NCBI GenBank assembly: GCA_023488405.1
Contig: JAMDDW010000040.1
Location: 1 to 11,609 of the forward strand
Direction of reading: 5' to 3'
Length of the DNA stretch: 11,609 bases
From: Candidatus Parvarchaeota archaeon
GTDB lineage: Archaea; Nanobdellota; Nanobdellia; Parvarchaeales; Parvarchaeaceae
The position numbers were made by a program, and so were the translations under genes. Shown here in pieces: positions 5,370-11,609 of this stretch. Under the pieces are notes generated by a model. It worked only from the letters and a program-made list of their open reading frames with translations, was not told the origin of the DNA and searched no databases. Numbering within the stretch: position 1 is the first letter of the stretch; each line of letters begins with the position of its first letter.

Positions 5370-7688
5370 TTATAAAAACCCTTCAAGTGAATTATCTTTC
5401 TTGCCTAGAACGTCTTCTTCGGAATAACCTATAACTTCTAGTATCTGCAGAACAGAAGGCAAAACCTGTTTATATATATAGTAATCTGGATCGTATTTTA
5501 TGCCATTCTTTCTCGCAATGTCATAAAGCACTGCCTTTTCAGACACGGTTTCATTGCTTTTACCTTTTGCTATTATGTACTTTATAGTGTCTCCGCTTAC
5601 GAATTTCATCCCACTTTTCTCAACTGCAGAGATATGCCTGTTTGTCTGCTGGTAAGAAGAAGGGTCTTTCCTCAGCCTTGTAAGAATGACTAGTTCCTCC
5701 AAATCTGCTTTTCCAAGCCTTATTCTCTCTATTGTGTTTTTTACGGTTGAAAGCGCAGATTCTTTGTCATTTTCCAAGAGAATTTTTTTAAGTACTTCTT
5801 TCTGTAAATTTTTTGCTATTACCGCCCAGTCTCTTCTAACAGACTGAAAACCCTTTATTGTTAAATTTCCATCGAAATCAGACATTGCATATTTTTTCTT
5901 TGCGCCTATTCCTCCCTTTGAACTTACAAATATTGCACGCGCATAGAATCCTTGCAGCTCCAATTCCATCGGTTTGGGAAGCTTACTGTTTATATCTACT
6001 ATAAAGTCATTTACTGCCTGTTTTTTGTCGCCGAACTGAAGAAAGGCAGAATCTGTGTCTGCATACAGCACTTTAAATTTATATGAAGAGGCAGTGGAGA
6101 TTACTTCCTGTACGTACTTTCTTCCTAAAGAGGTTGTTGCGCCAGCGCAGTCAAAACAGTACCACCTTGAATTGTAATAACCAAGGTAGCCATAAAACCC
6201 ATTTGCTATCAGTTTTAAAACCAATACCCTTGCATTAAGCTGTTTATTGTCCTTGTCGATTTTAAGCCGATCCTTTGCCTCAAATCTGAGTCTTATTACT
6301 TCATCTAAAACAGAGGGTATCAAACCTACTTTTTTCTCCTTCGGTAAAAATGTCCTTTCTCCGTTATTGTACTGTATAGTAGACGGGCAAATATTGTGTG
6401 ATACGATTATGCTTGGATAAAGGCTGCGGAAGTCAACTACCGCAATATTTTCATAAAGCCCTGCAGTTGGCTGGAAAACAAACGCACCGACATTTATTTT
6501 CTTTATCCGGTCATTAACCTGAAAATCAGAGGGCTTGTTTGGTATCAGCTCGTTTTTTAGTATTGCTTTCTTCATTATGAGATTTTCCACTACAGAGCCG
6601 GTGGTCATCCTAGAAACATCTGCAAACGTCTGTCCAACCAGCTTATTGAGCTCGGATATCAACGGCAAAAGCGTGTCAAAAATAAGCAGTGTAACATTTG
6701 AATCCTGTATGCAGTAATTACAAAGTTCTGTTGCGAGCTTCCCGTCAGTGAAAACCTCATTTATTTTATCCCAGTCAAACTCTCCCTTTCTTTCCCCAGT
6801 CATTTCAGCGGCTACTTCCCTGAGAGTAAGAACCTCCGTTTTAAGGTTGTATATTGAGTAGATATTTCTTATAAAATTCAGTATGTCAACATGCGAAATT
6901 CCGGTTATCTCCGCTATTTTTCTCTTTTCCCCTTTAATCTTGAGTTCAAAACCGTTTATCATGAATTTTATCCCAAGTATCTTTGACCTCTCCGAAATGT
7001 AAGGCATGTCAAACGAATCGGAATTGTACCCTATTATGACATTAAAATTGTTCGATGACAATAACTCAGAAAGCTTCAAAATCAGCTCTTTTTCATCCTT
7101 TACCTTTATAATGTCATTTCCTTCCGCATTAAGCCATGTGATGCATTTTTTCAGTCCTGCACTTACCACAGAGACTGCAATTATTGGATCGGATTTTGCA
7201 TTCGGAAAAGAGCGCTTTGAAAAAGTCTCTATGTCCAAAGCGGCCGCTTTCATTGGAAAATTGCCTATGCCTTCGTCTTTTATATTAATTAAGTAATCCC
7301 CCTCCGAATCTATGCTCAAGCGGTTAAAAGTCCCTATTCCTTTGTCAATAAGATATCTTTTGTAGAAGGGTATGTCTGCTTCATATGTGGGGAAACTAAG
7401 CTGCTTTATCTTCGGCACGTCCTCCGGTAATCTAGTAAAGACCTGCAGCAGTTTTTTCTTTTCTCCAAGCCGGTATTTTTCAACTTCATTGAAAGAATCT
7501 ATGAAAGACAAACCTCCGATTGTTTTTTTGAATTCTTCCTTGCCTGCGTCTACATAACAATAAGGCTTGAAGTTTCTATCATAGAATATTCTCCTTTCCA
7601 GTTTTTCATCCACGCAGAAAAGCCTTATCACTGGTAAGTTGTCTATAACTGTATAATCTGCGTCTACAAGAAAATATGTTCCTGTCAT
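5370..7688 (-). CDS. polB: Family B DNA polymerase with 3'-5' exonuclease
   Basis: The protein has 772 aa, the usual length of archaeal PolB. It is the replicative or repair polymerase with proofreading. Exonuclease motifs are Exo I (D152-I-E154), Exo II (YNSDSFD, 221-227) and Exo III (YCIQD, 325-329). Polymerase motifs are A (DFRSLYPSI, 419-427), B (KLIANGFYGY, 492-501) and C (YADTDS, 542-547), with KKKY at 597-600 in the palm/thumb. The N-domain keeps KPY (41-43) and PEDVP (88-92), matching the pocket by which archaeal PolBs stall at template uracil. The gene is unsplit and has no intein. The last residues, DNSLEGFL, have PIP-box spacing with Asp in place of Gln and share DNSL with the fen1 tail. 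The start at 7688 fits the family N-terminus. The gene lies 40 nt after glmS; no convincing separate promoter was found. Confidence 0.97.
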   Translation of the reverse strand: MTGTYFLVDADYTVIDNLPVIRLFCVDEKLERRIFYDRNFKPYCYVDAGKEEFKKTIGGLSFIDSFNEVEKYRLGEKKKLLQVFTRLPEDVPKIKQLSFPTYEADIPFYKRYLIDKGIGTFNRLSIDSEGDYLINIKDEGIGNFPMKAAALDIETFSKRSFPNAKSDPIIAVSVVSAGLKKCITWLNAEGNDIIKVKDEKELILKLSELLSSNNFNVIIGYNSDSFDMPYISERSKILGIKFMINGFELKIKGEKRKIAEITGISHVDILNFIRNIYSIYNLKTEVLTLREVAAEMTGERKGEFDWDKINEVFTDGKLATELCNYCIQDSNVTLLIFDTLLPLISELNKLVGQTFADVSRMTTGSVVENLIMKKAILKNELIPNKPSDFQVNDRIKKINVGAFVFQPTAGLYENIAVVDFRSLYPSIIVSHNICPSTIQYNNGERTFLPKEKKVGLIPSVLDEVIRLRFEAKDRLKIDKDNKQLNARVLVLKLIANGFYGYLGYYNSRWYCFDCAGATTSLGRKYVQEVISTASSYKFKVLYADTDSAFLQFGDKKQAVNDFIVDINSKLPKPMELELQGFYARAIFVSSKGGIGAKKKYAMSDFDGNLTIKGFQSVRRDWAVIAKNLQKEVLKKILLENDKESALSTVKNTIERIRLGKADLEELVILTRLRKDPSSYQQTNRHISAVEKSGMKFVSGDTIKYIIAKGKSNETVSEKAVLYDIARKNGIKYDPDYYIYKQVLPSVLQILEVIGYSEEDVLGKKDNSLEGFL

Positions 7689-7715
7689 ATAATATAAATT
7701 ATAGCAGACGTGTGT

Positions 7716-7721
7716 AAAAAA
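7716..7721 (-). terminator. Oligo-T tract after glmS
   Basis: The minus strand reads GTTAACCTTTTTTAC, beginning just after the glmS stop, with six consecutive T. Archaeal RNA polymerase terminates at oligo-T runs without needing a hairpin. The tract is short, so readthrough into polB (start at 7688) is likely, and it may only attenuate the downstream block. Confidence 0.35.
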
Positions 7722-7728
7722 GGTTAAC

Positions 7729-9483
7729 TTATTTCGTAGTTACTGCCTTTGCAAGATTTCTGGGGTGATCCGGATCTATATGCTTTGATAGAGAAACGTA
7801 GTATGAAAGAAGCTGTGATATTATCACTTGTGGAACAAAGCTGAATATCCCCGCAGGCTGTGATCTTATAAGAAAATCAAATACGTCAAGCTTCTCATTT
7901 GCTATTCCGATTATTTTTCCGTTCCTTGCCTTTATTTCTTTAAGATTGTTTATTTCCCTGTCTTTGAACCGGTCAGACACCAATGCCACGGAGTATGTTC
8001 CCTTTGATATCAGTGCAAGCGGACCGTGTTTAAATGTTGCTGAATCTATAGCTTCTGCATGTATGTATGTTATCTCTTTCATTTTTAGTGCAGCCTCCAT
8101 AGCTGAGATATAGTCAGTTCCCCTGCCAAGGAAAAACAGGTTCTTTTCTCCTTTTATCGCAGATGCTGCTTCTTTTATTGCATTGTAAACAGATGGCACA
8201 AAAAGATTATAGAGATTTATGTTCAAAAGGTTAAGATCATTCAATCCTTCTTTTTCTTCTCCTTCCGAAAACATTGCTATCAAGCAGGAAAGTATCGCTG
8301 ACATCGTGAATGTTTTTGTAGCTGCTACTCCCTTTTCATGGCCAGCATTTATGTTTATGAAGTAATCAACTGAATTTGCAAGTGAAGAACCTTCTGTATT
8401 TATTATGCCTATTTTCTTATTTTCCTTTATTATCGGCAGGGATTCTATTATGTCCATTGTTTCCCCGCTCTGCGATATTATTATAAAAATGTCCTCTTTC
8501 CCAATTGTTTTTGAATAGTTTAACAGGTCCTGTGGCTGAACGGCAATTGCCTCCCTCCCAAGGTCCCTAAAAAGGCTGGCGGCAAGAAGCGCAACGTGAA
8601 ATGAAGACCCAGATCCGACAAGAAACACCTTCTTAGACAATGAAACCGCTGATGCTGCGCTTTTGAGGTATGAAAGATCAGAGTTGACAAGCTTTGAAAC
8701 CAGCGTCTGCTGCTCCATTATCTCCTTGAGCATGAAATGCCTATATTTTCCCTTGTCCACGTCTGAAATCGAAAAATTTACTTCTCTTACTTTGTGTTTG
8801 CCAAAGTTATTAGACTTTAGAACCTTGAAACCAGATTTCCCTACGGAGATCACATCCCCATCAAAAAGATACACTACTTTATTTGTGTGCTTAAGAAAGG
8901 ACGGCACGTCACTTGCAACAAATACGCCGTTTTCCTTAACGCCCAAAACAAGCGGAGAACCGTTTTTCACTGCAATGATATTATCAGTTAAAGAGTTCAT
9001 AACAACAAATGAAGAAAAGCCCTTTATCTTTTCCGATGTCGAAATAACCGCATCCTCAAAACTCTTTCCGTTTTTCATTTCTTCTTCTATCAAATGCGGA
9101 AGGACCTCTGTGTCCGTATCAGAAGAAAATGTGTGATTTTTCAAACTATCTTTAAGTTCCTGAAAATTCTCTATTATACCATTGTGAACGACTGCTATTT
9201 TTCCGCTGCAATCCAGCAATGGATGCGAATTTGCCTTCGTAACACCGCCATGCGTGGCCCATCTTGTATGCGCTATGCTTTTATTTGAAATTTCACTGCT
9301 TATTCCATAAGTTTCTATAATCTTATTTATCCTGCCAGTGTCCTTTCTTACTTCTATATTGTTGTCTTTGCCTTCAAAGGCGCATCCGAAACTGTCATAT
9401 CCCCTATACTCTAAGTTCTTTATACCCTCCAAAACAAGAGGGATAGAATTCTCATTTCCGTTATAACCTATGATACCGCACAT
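7729..9483 (-). CDS. glmS: Glutamine-fructose-6-phosphate aminotransferase (isomerizing)
   Basis: This 584-aa enzyme converts fructose-6-phosphate and glutamine to glucosamine-6-phosphate, the first step toward UDP-GlcNAc and surface glycans. The N-terminal class II glutaminase domain starts MCGIIGY with nucleophile Cys2 and has HTRWATHG (72-79), HNG (100-102) and SDTDTE (121-126). Two SIS domains follow: GSGSSFH (290-296), SQSGET (337-342) and AATKTFT (387-393) in the first, FLGRGTDY (451-458) in the second. Residues aligned with the E. coli catalytic set are present: K467, E470, H486 and K579 in the C-terminal NLAKAVTTK. The usual AGELKHGP motif is altered to SATFKHGP (481-488). The start is fixed by Cys2. 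A TATA box about 39 nt upstream implies a short leader. The gene is divergent from the winged-helix/S-layer-type gene. Confidence 0.96.
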   Translation of the reverse strand: MCGIIGYNGNENSIPLVLEGIKNLEYRGYDSFGCAFEGKDNNIEVRKDTGRINKIIETYGISSEISNKSIAHTRWATHGGVTKANSHPLLDCSGKIAVVHNGIIENFQELKDSLKNHTFSSDTDTEVLPHLIEEEMKNGKSFEDAVISTSEKIKGFSSFVVMNSLTDNIIAVKNGSPLVLGVKENGVFVASDVPSFLKHTNKVVYLFDGDVISVGKSGFKVLKSNNFGKHKVREVNFSISDVDKGKYRHFMLKEIMEQQTLVSKLVNSDLSYLKSAASAVSLSKKVFLVGSGSSFHVALLAASLFRDLGREAIAVQPQDLLNYSKTIGKEDIFIIISQSGETMDIIESLPIIKENKKIGIINTEGSSLANSVDYFININAGHEKGVAATKTFTMSAILSCLIAMFSEGEEKEGLNDLNLLNINLYNLFVPSVYNAIKEAASAIKGEKNLFFLGRGTDYISAMEAALKMKEITYIHAEAIDSATFKHGPLALISKGTYSVALVSDRFKDREINNLKEIKARNGKIIGIANEKLDVFDFLIRSQPAGIFSFVPQVIISQLLSYYVSLSKHIDPDHPRNLAKAVTTK

Positions 9484-9494
9484 AAAAGTAGTCT

Positions 9495-9532
9495 AAGCTT
9501 TTGTAAGAAGGAAACTTATATTTAAAGCTTTT
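9495..9532. repeat. Paired AAGCTTTT repeats flanking the glmS TATA box
   Basis: AAGCTTTT occurs at 9495-9502 and at 9525-9532, starts 30 bp apart, close to three helical turns. Each has a palindromic AAGCTT core. One copy falls at the predicted glmS transcription start, the other at the upstream edge of its TATA box. This is an operator-like arrangement, but AT-rich DNA can produce such pairs by chance. Confidence 0.3.
9519..9526 (-). promoter_or_regulatory. TATA box for glmS
   Basis: The minus strand reads TTTAAATA, preceded by AAAAGC, an acceptable BRE. Its centre is about 39 nt from the ATG at 9483, giving a predicted start near 9496 and a leader of about 13 nt. A second AT-rich candidate (GTTATAAAAG) lies a few bases upstream, so the exact box is uncertain. 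Confidence 0.45.
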
Positions 9533-9560
9533 ATAACTCAAACATTCAAACGGAAAAGAG

Positions 9561-9568
9561 TTAAATAC
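9561..9568 (+). promoter_or_regulatory. TATA box for the winged-helix/thpR operon
   Basis: TTAAATAC follows a purine-rich GGAAAAGAG that can serve as BRE. The expected transcription start is near 9590, leaving a leader of about 24 nt that contains the Shine-Dalgarno sequence. Unlike the two surface-protein genes, this transcript would be leadered. Confidence 0.5.
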
Positions 9569-9602
9569 TTAAATCAATGTAGTTATAGAAAGTAAGGGAA
9601 AT

Positions 9603-9607
9603 GAGGT
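9603..9607 (+). promoter_or_regulatory. Shine-Dalgarno sequence of the winged-helix gene
   Basis: GAGGT lies 6 nt before the ATG at 9614 and complements the 3' end of archaeal 16S rRNA. It supports this start. It is one of only two clear Shine-Dalgarno sequences in the window. Confidence 0.65.
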
Positions 9608-9613
9608 TTTACT

Positions 9614-10534
9614 ATGAAAAGCTATATTCTTAAAAACGACGGAGAAGGATACTTTGTAAATGACACTAAGATAATTGAAAACATAAATGACATTAAGCCG
9701 ATAGCCGACGAAAAGGCCATTTCAATAATGAAGAAAGTATCAAAAAAACCCTATAGTTCATCGGCATTGGCAAAGGAATTAAAGTTTGACAAGAAAACCG
9801 CTGCATTCTACATTGGAAAACTTGAAAAAGCAGGGTTGATAAGCATAGAGCCGCAGAAGGCTGGAGATATAATAAAAGCTGCATATAACTCATTTTCATA
9901 TGAAATAAATGACAACAAGATAAAATTTGATCCCAAGATGAAAACAAAGGAAAACCAGTATGCACTTAACTTTTTCAGCAAATTCATAAACAATGGAAAG
10001 TTTGACGGATACATATGCGTTGGAGCATCAGATCCGCATGGAGAATACAAGGCAGTAGCAAGAGATTCGCACTACACTGCATATCTAGGCATGTTCTTTG
10101 GTCAGTTCATAGATTTGCCGCAGACAATGCCTATAATACTCGACACAGACGTTATATCCAAGAACCTTTTCAAAAAGAACCTTATAGTTATTGGTGGACC
10201 AGTTACAAATCTGGTAACAAGAGACATAAACAATTTTCTCCCCATAAAATTCATAAAGGAAGAAGGATGGGGGTTGAAGGACAGAAACGGAATACACATA
10301 AGGGATTATGAAGGAACGATAGAAAAGATAAAGAACCCGTTTGACAAGGATAAAGACATAATACTTATAGGCGGGATTAGAAACGTGGGAACACTATCGG
10401 CAATGCTTGCCGCAACAAGATTTTCAGGTATAACCTTCAAAGGGTACAACGGAGAAGTGCCTTGGAGCCTCATGGTAAGAGGATACGACATAGACGGGGA
10501 CGGACAGATAGACTCCATAGAAACTGTAAAATGA
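9614..10534 (+). CDS. Winged-helix protein fused to an S-layer-like domain with EF-hand loop
   Basis: The protein has 306 aa. Residues about 32-90 form a winged helix-turn-helix of the ArsR/MarR kind, with a Ser-rich turn, ALAKELKFDKKTAAFYIGKL as helix 2 and recognition helix, and a GLISIE wing. No signal peptide or membrane segment is present, so it should act in the cytoplasm. Residues about 115-290 resemble the C-terminal domain of archaeal S-layer proteins, with VGASDPHGEYKA, VIGGPVTNLVTRDIN (192-206) and ILIGGIRNVGTLSAMLAA (250-267). The protein ends in a canonical EF-hand loop (D292, D294, D296, Q298, D300, E303) suggesting calcium binding. It is probably a transcriptional regulator whose S-layer-type domain senses a ligand; target and ligand are unknown. 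The gene is divergent from glmS and overlaps thpR by ATGA. The Shine-Dalgarno sequence and TATA box confirm the start. Confidence 0.8.
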   Translation: MKSYILKNDGEGYFVNDTKIIENINDIKPIADEKAISIMKKVSKKPYSSSALAKELKFDKKTAAFYIGKLEKAGLISIEPQKAGDIIKAAYNSFSYEINDNKIKFDPKMKTKENQYALNFFSKFINNGKFDGYICVGASDPHGEYKAVARDSHYTAYLGMFFGQFIDLPQTMPIILDTDVISKNLFKKNLIVIGGPVTNLVTRDINNFLPIKFIKEEGWGLKDRNGIHIRDYEGTIEKIKNPFDKDKDIILIGGIRNVGTLSAMLAATRFSGITFKGYNGEVPWSLMVRGYDIDGDGQIDSIETVK

Positions 10535-11013
10535 ACCGTTATTTTGTAGCAGTAGAAATACCCGAAGAAACGAAAAAGGAAATAGCTTCATTCTTTTACC
10601 CCATACTTGCACAAAAAGTCACAGGAAAATTTGTTTCTGTAGAGAAGCTGCATATCACCGTTCTATTTCTTGGAAACGTTGAAATCAAACCAGAACTTTT
10701 GGATTTTTTAAAAGGGCTTAAGTTCATGGAAGAACTAAAAGTCAAGGGTTTGGGGGCCTTTCCATCAATTCTAGACCCGAAAACGATATATGCAAAGGTG
10801 TATGGAAGCCTTAAAAATCAATTTGAAGGACTAAGTTCCTTCTTAAAAATCGAAAGCAATAAAGAGTTTAGTCCCCACGTTACTTTGTGCAGAGCAAAGA
10901 AAATAATTGGAAGAATAGATGAAAAGGAATTTGAAGCAAGGGAATTCAAGTTCGCTGCTGATTCGCTTCACCTTTTCAACAGCGACTTCGCAAACTACTA
11001 TAAAGTTCTATAG
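10531..11013 (+). CDS. thpR: RNA 2',3'-cyclic phosphodiesterase (2H family, ThpR/LigT)
   Basis: The protein has 160 aa and belongs to the 2H phosphoesterase superfamily, whose archaeal members open 2',3'-cyclic phosphates and can ligate tRNA halves in vitro. The two signature motifs are H41-I-T43 (KLHITVLFLGN) and H116-V-T118 (SPHVTLCRAKK), placed symmetrically as expected. The N-terminus MNRYFVAVEIPEE matches the family (R-x-F-x-A-x-x-h-P). An upstream in-frame ATG at 10462 is rejected because it adds 23 residues unlike the family and buries the start in the preceding gene. The chosen ATG overlaps the previous stop as ATGA, so the two genes are probably translationally coupled. The stop is one base from the stop of the convergent membrane-protein gene. 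The likely role is RNA end repair or tRNA processing. Confidence 0.93.
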   Translation: MNRYFVAVEIPEETKKEIASFFYPILAQKVTGKFVSVEKLHITVLFLGNVEIKPELLDFLKGLKFMEELKVKGLGAFPSILDPKTIYAKVYGSLKNQFEGLSSFLKIESNKEFSPHVTLCRAKKIIGRIDEKEFEAREFKFAADSLHLFNSDFANYYKVL

Positions 11014-11014
11014 A

Positions 11015-11584
11015 TTACTTTTTGCCAGGGGCCTGCCTTGTCAATGCAAAAACGGCTATCGTCATTGCCATCAAAGTAAGTATTGTAGTTAAAAACGACG
11101 GGCTAGTCAATATTGACATAATGTATGTTGAATTAAGATCTCCTGGAAAAGAAGATGTTGATGCTACCGTTGTATTGTTTGCGGTAGTTGAATTTACAAC
11201 TCCTAAAACGCCGGGGTAATAGCTTGAAACTGTTCCAAATGCAATCAATCCAAAGATAAACATTACGAAAATGACTAATGCAGGAACAAGCGAGCTCTTT
11301 TTTAAGTAGTCAATTATTGAGCTCTGTGGAACTAAAGCAGTGGAAAGTAGGAATATTACAAGGAAAATGAAGAACATTATGGTTAAAACATATGGTAAAA
11401 ATGTTATCAAAAAGCTGACAAAGAAAGAAGACATTAAAGTGACTAAACCGATTGCAACGGCTATAAGCGCTGGGATGTCAGAACTTGAAAAGAACTTTGA
11501 ACGGGCAAGTAGGCCGTATACTAAAGCAAAGACTAAGACAAATACTGCTAAATCATACAAACCAAAAGCCGGTAAATTTATCAT
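11015..11584 (-). CDS. Five-helix membrane protein of unknown function
   Basis: The protein has 189 aa. Hydrophobic helices are at about 8-27, 38-58, 62-82, 99-119 and 164-183. Positive residues in the 28-37 and 83-98 loops and in the tail (RQAPGKK) predict N-out, C-in topology. The large loop at 120-163 would face outside and carries Asn-X-Thr sequons at N131, N136, N137 and N151. The first segment (YDLAVFVLVFALVYGLLARSKFF) recalls small multi-pass proteins seen repeatedly in DPANN genomes, but I cannot name the family. No catalytic or transporter motif is visible. A strong Shine-Dalgarno sequence precedes the ATG, suggesting an internal operon gene with partners beyond the right edge. The gene converges on thpR with a 1-nt gap, leaving no room for a separate terminator. 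Confidence 0.75.
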   Translation of the reverse strand: MINLPAFGLYDLAVFVLVFALVYGLLARSKFFSSSDIPALIAVAIGLVTLMSSFFVSFLITFLPYVLTIMFFIFLVIFLLSTALVPQSSIIDYLKKSSLVPALVIFVMFIFGLIAFGTVSSYYPGVLGVVNSTTANNTTVASTSSFPGDLNSTYIMSILTSPSFLTTILTLMAMTIAVFALTRQAPGKK

Positions 11585-11589
11585 TTTAT

Positions 11590-11596
11590 CCTCCTA
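11590..11596 (-). promoter_or_regulatory. Strong Shine-Dalgarno sequence of the five-helix membrane protein
   Basis: The minus strand reads TAGGAGG, followed by ATAAA and the ATG at 11584. It is the strongest ribosome-binding match in the window and fixes the start. It implies a leadered or internal operon transcript rather than a leaderless one. Confidence 0.7.
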
Positions 11597-11609
11597 TGGG
11601 TTCTTATAA

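Larger units (their letters stand above)
9484..9613. promoter_or_regulatory. Divergent promoter region between glmS and the winged-helix gene
   Basis: This 130-nt region is the largest gap in the window. It holds the glmS TATA box (minus), the paired AAGCTTTT repeats, a short direct repeat TCAAAC at about 9539 and 9546, the plus-strand TATA box at 9561-9568 and a Shine-Dalgarno sequence at 9603-9607. I see no structured RNA or small ORF with support. Confidence 0.6.

Noticed and set aside
7691-7700. AT-rich AATTTATATT just upstream of polB as a TATA box
   Set aside because: It is only about 8 nt from the ATG, so transcription would start inside the coding sequence, and there is no alternative start downstream.
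8020-8090. Apparent loss of the GlmS catalytic Glu488 in the KHG region
   Set aside because: Counting from the C-terminal Lys603 shows Glu488 aligns with E470 in KMKEITYIH, which is present. The changed residue is a different Glu in GELKHG.
9484-9613. Riboswitch or glmS ribozyme in the glmS leader
   Set aside because: The predicted leader is about 13 nt and the gap shows no conserved fold. A glmS ribozyme needs roughly 150 nt or more and is bacterial.
10462-10530. Upstream ATG extending ThpR by 23 residues
   Set aside because: The extension is basic and unlike the family. MNRYFVAVEIPEE is the normal start and forms an ATGA overlap with the preceding gene.
1-11609. tRNA, rRNA, insertion sequence, intein or phage genes
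   Set aside because: No conserved RNA element, transposase motif, terminal repeat or intein splice motif was seen. Coding regions fill nearly the whole window.

Overview
The window is compact, AT-rich archaeal DNA. The genes are archaeal in type: family B DNA polymerase, FEN1 with an archaeal N-terminus, type II methionine aminopeptidase, DUF357 and ThpR. Promoters carry TATA boxes of the TTTATATA type about 25-29 nt upstream of start codons, so several mRNAs are probably leaderless. The tight packing and small lineage-specific membrane proteins suggest a DPANN archaeon, perhaps of the ARMAN (Parvarchaeum/Micrarchaeum) kind. That placement is an inference, because no rRNA gene is present.

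Layout. Positions 3-2496 (minus) hold two single-pass membrane-anchored surface proteins, each with its own TATA box. One has a cytoplasmic proline-rich tail and a C2H2 zinc finger; the other is very rich in N-glycosylation sequons. Positions 2559-7688 (minus) form an information-processing block transcribed in the order polB, a RecA/KaiC-like protein without a Walker A loop, map (type II), fen1 and a DUF357 protein. The last three junctions are 6 nt, 42 nt and an 8-nt overlap. glmS (7729-9483, minus) lies just upstream of polB. Between 9484 and 9613 is a divergent promoter region. To its right, on the plus strand, is a two-gene operon: a winged-helix protein fused to an S-layer-like domain with an EF-hand loop, then thpR, joined by an ATGA overlap. 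A five-helix membrane protein (11015-11584, minus) converges on thpR with one base between them.

How the genes fit together. polB and fen1 encode lagging-strand synthesis and processing enzymes. Their C-terminal tails share the variant DNSLxx[FY], where a PCNA-interacting (PIP) box would be expected. GlmS makes glucosamine-6-phosphate for UDP-GlcNAc and glycan synthesis. The divergent winged-helix/S-layer-type regulator and the sequon-rich surface proteins suggest a shared cell-envelope theme. No tRNA, rRNA, CRISPR array, insertion sequence or intein was seen. The only non-coding stretch longer than about 65 bases is 9484-9613.
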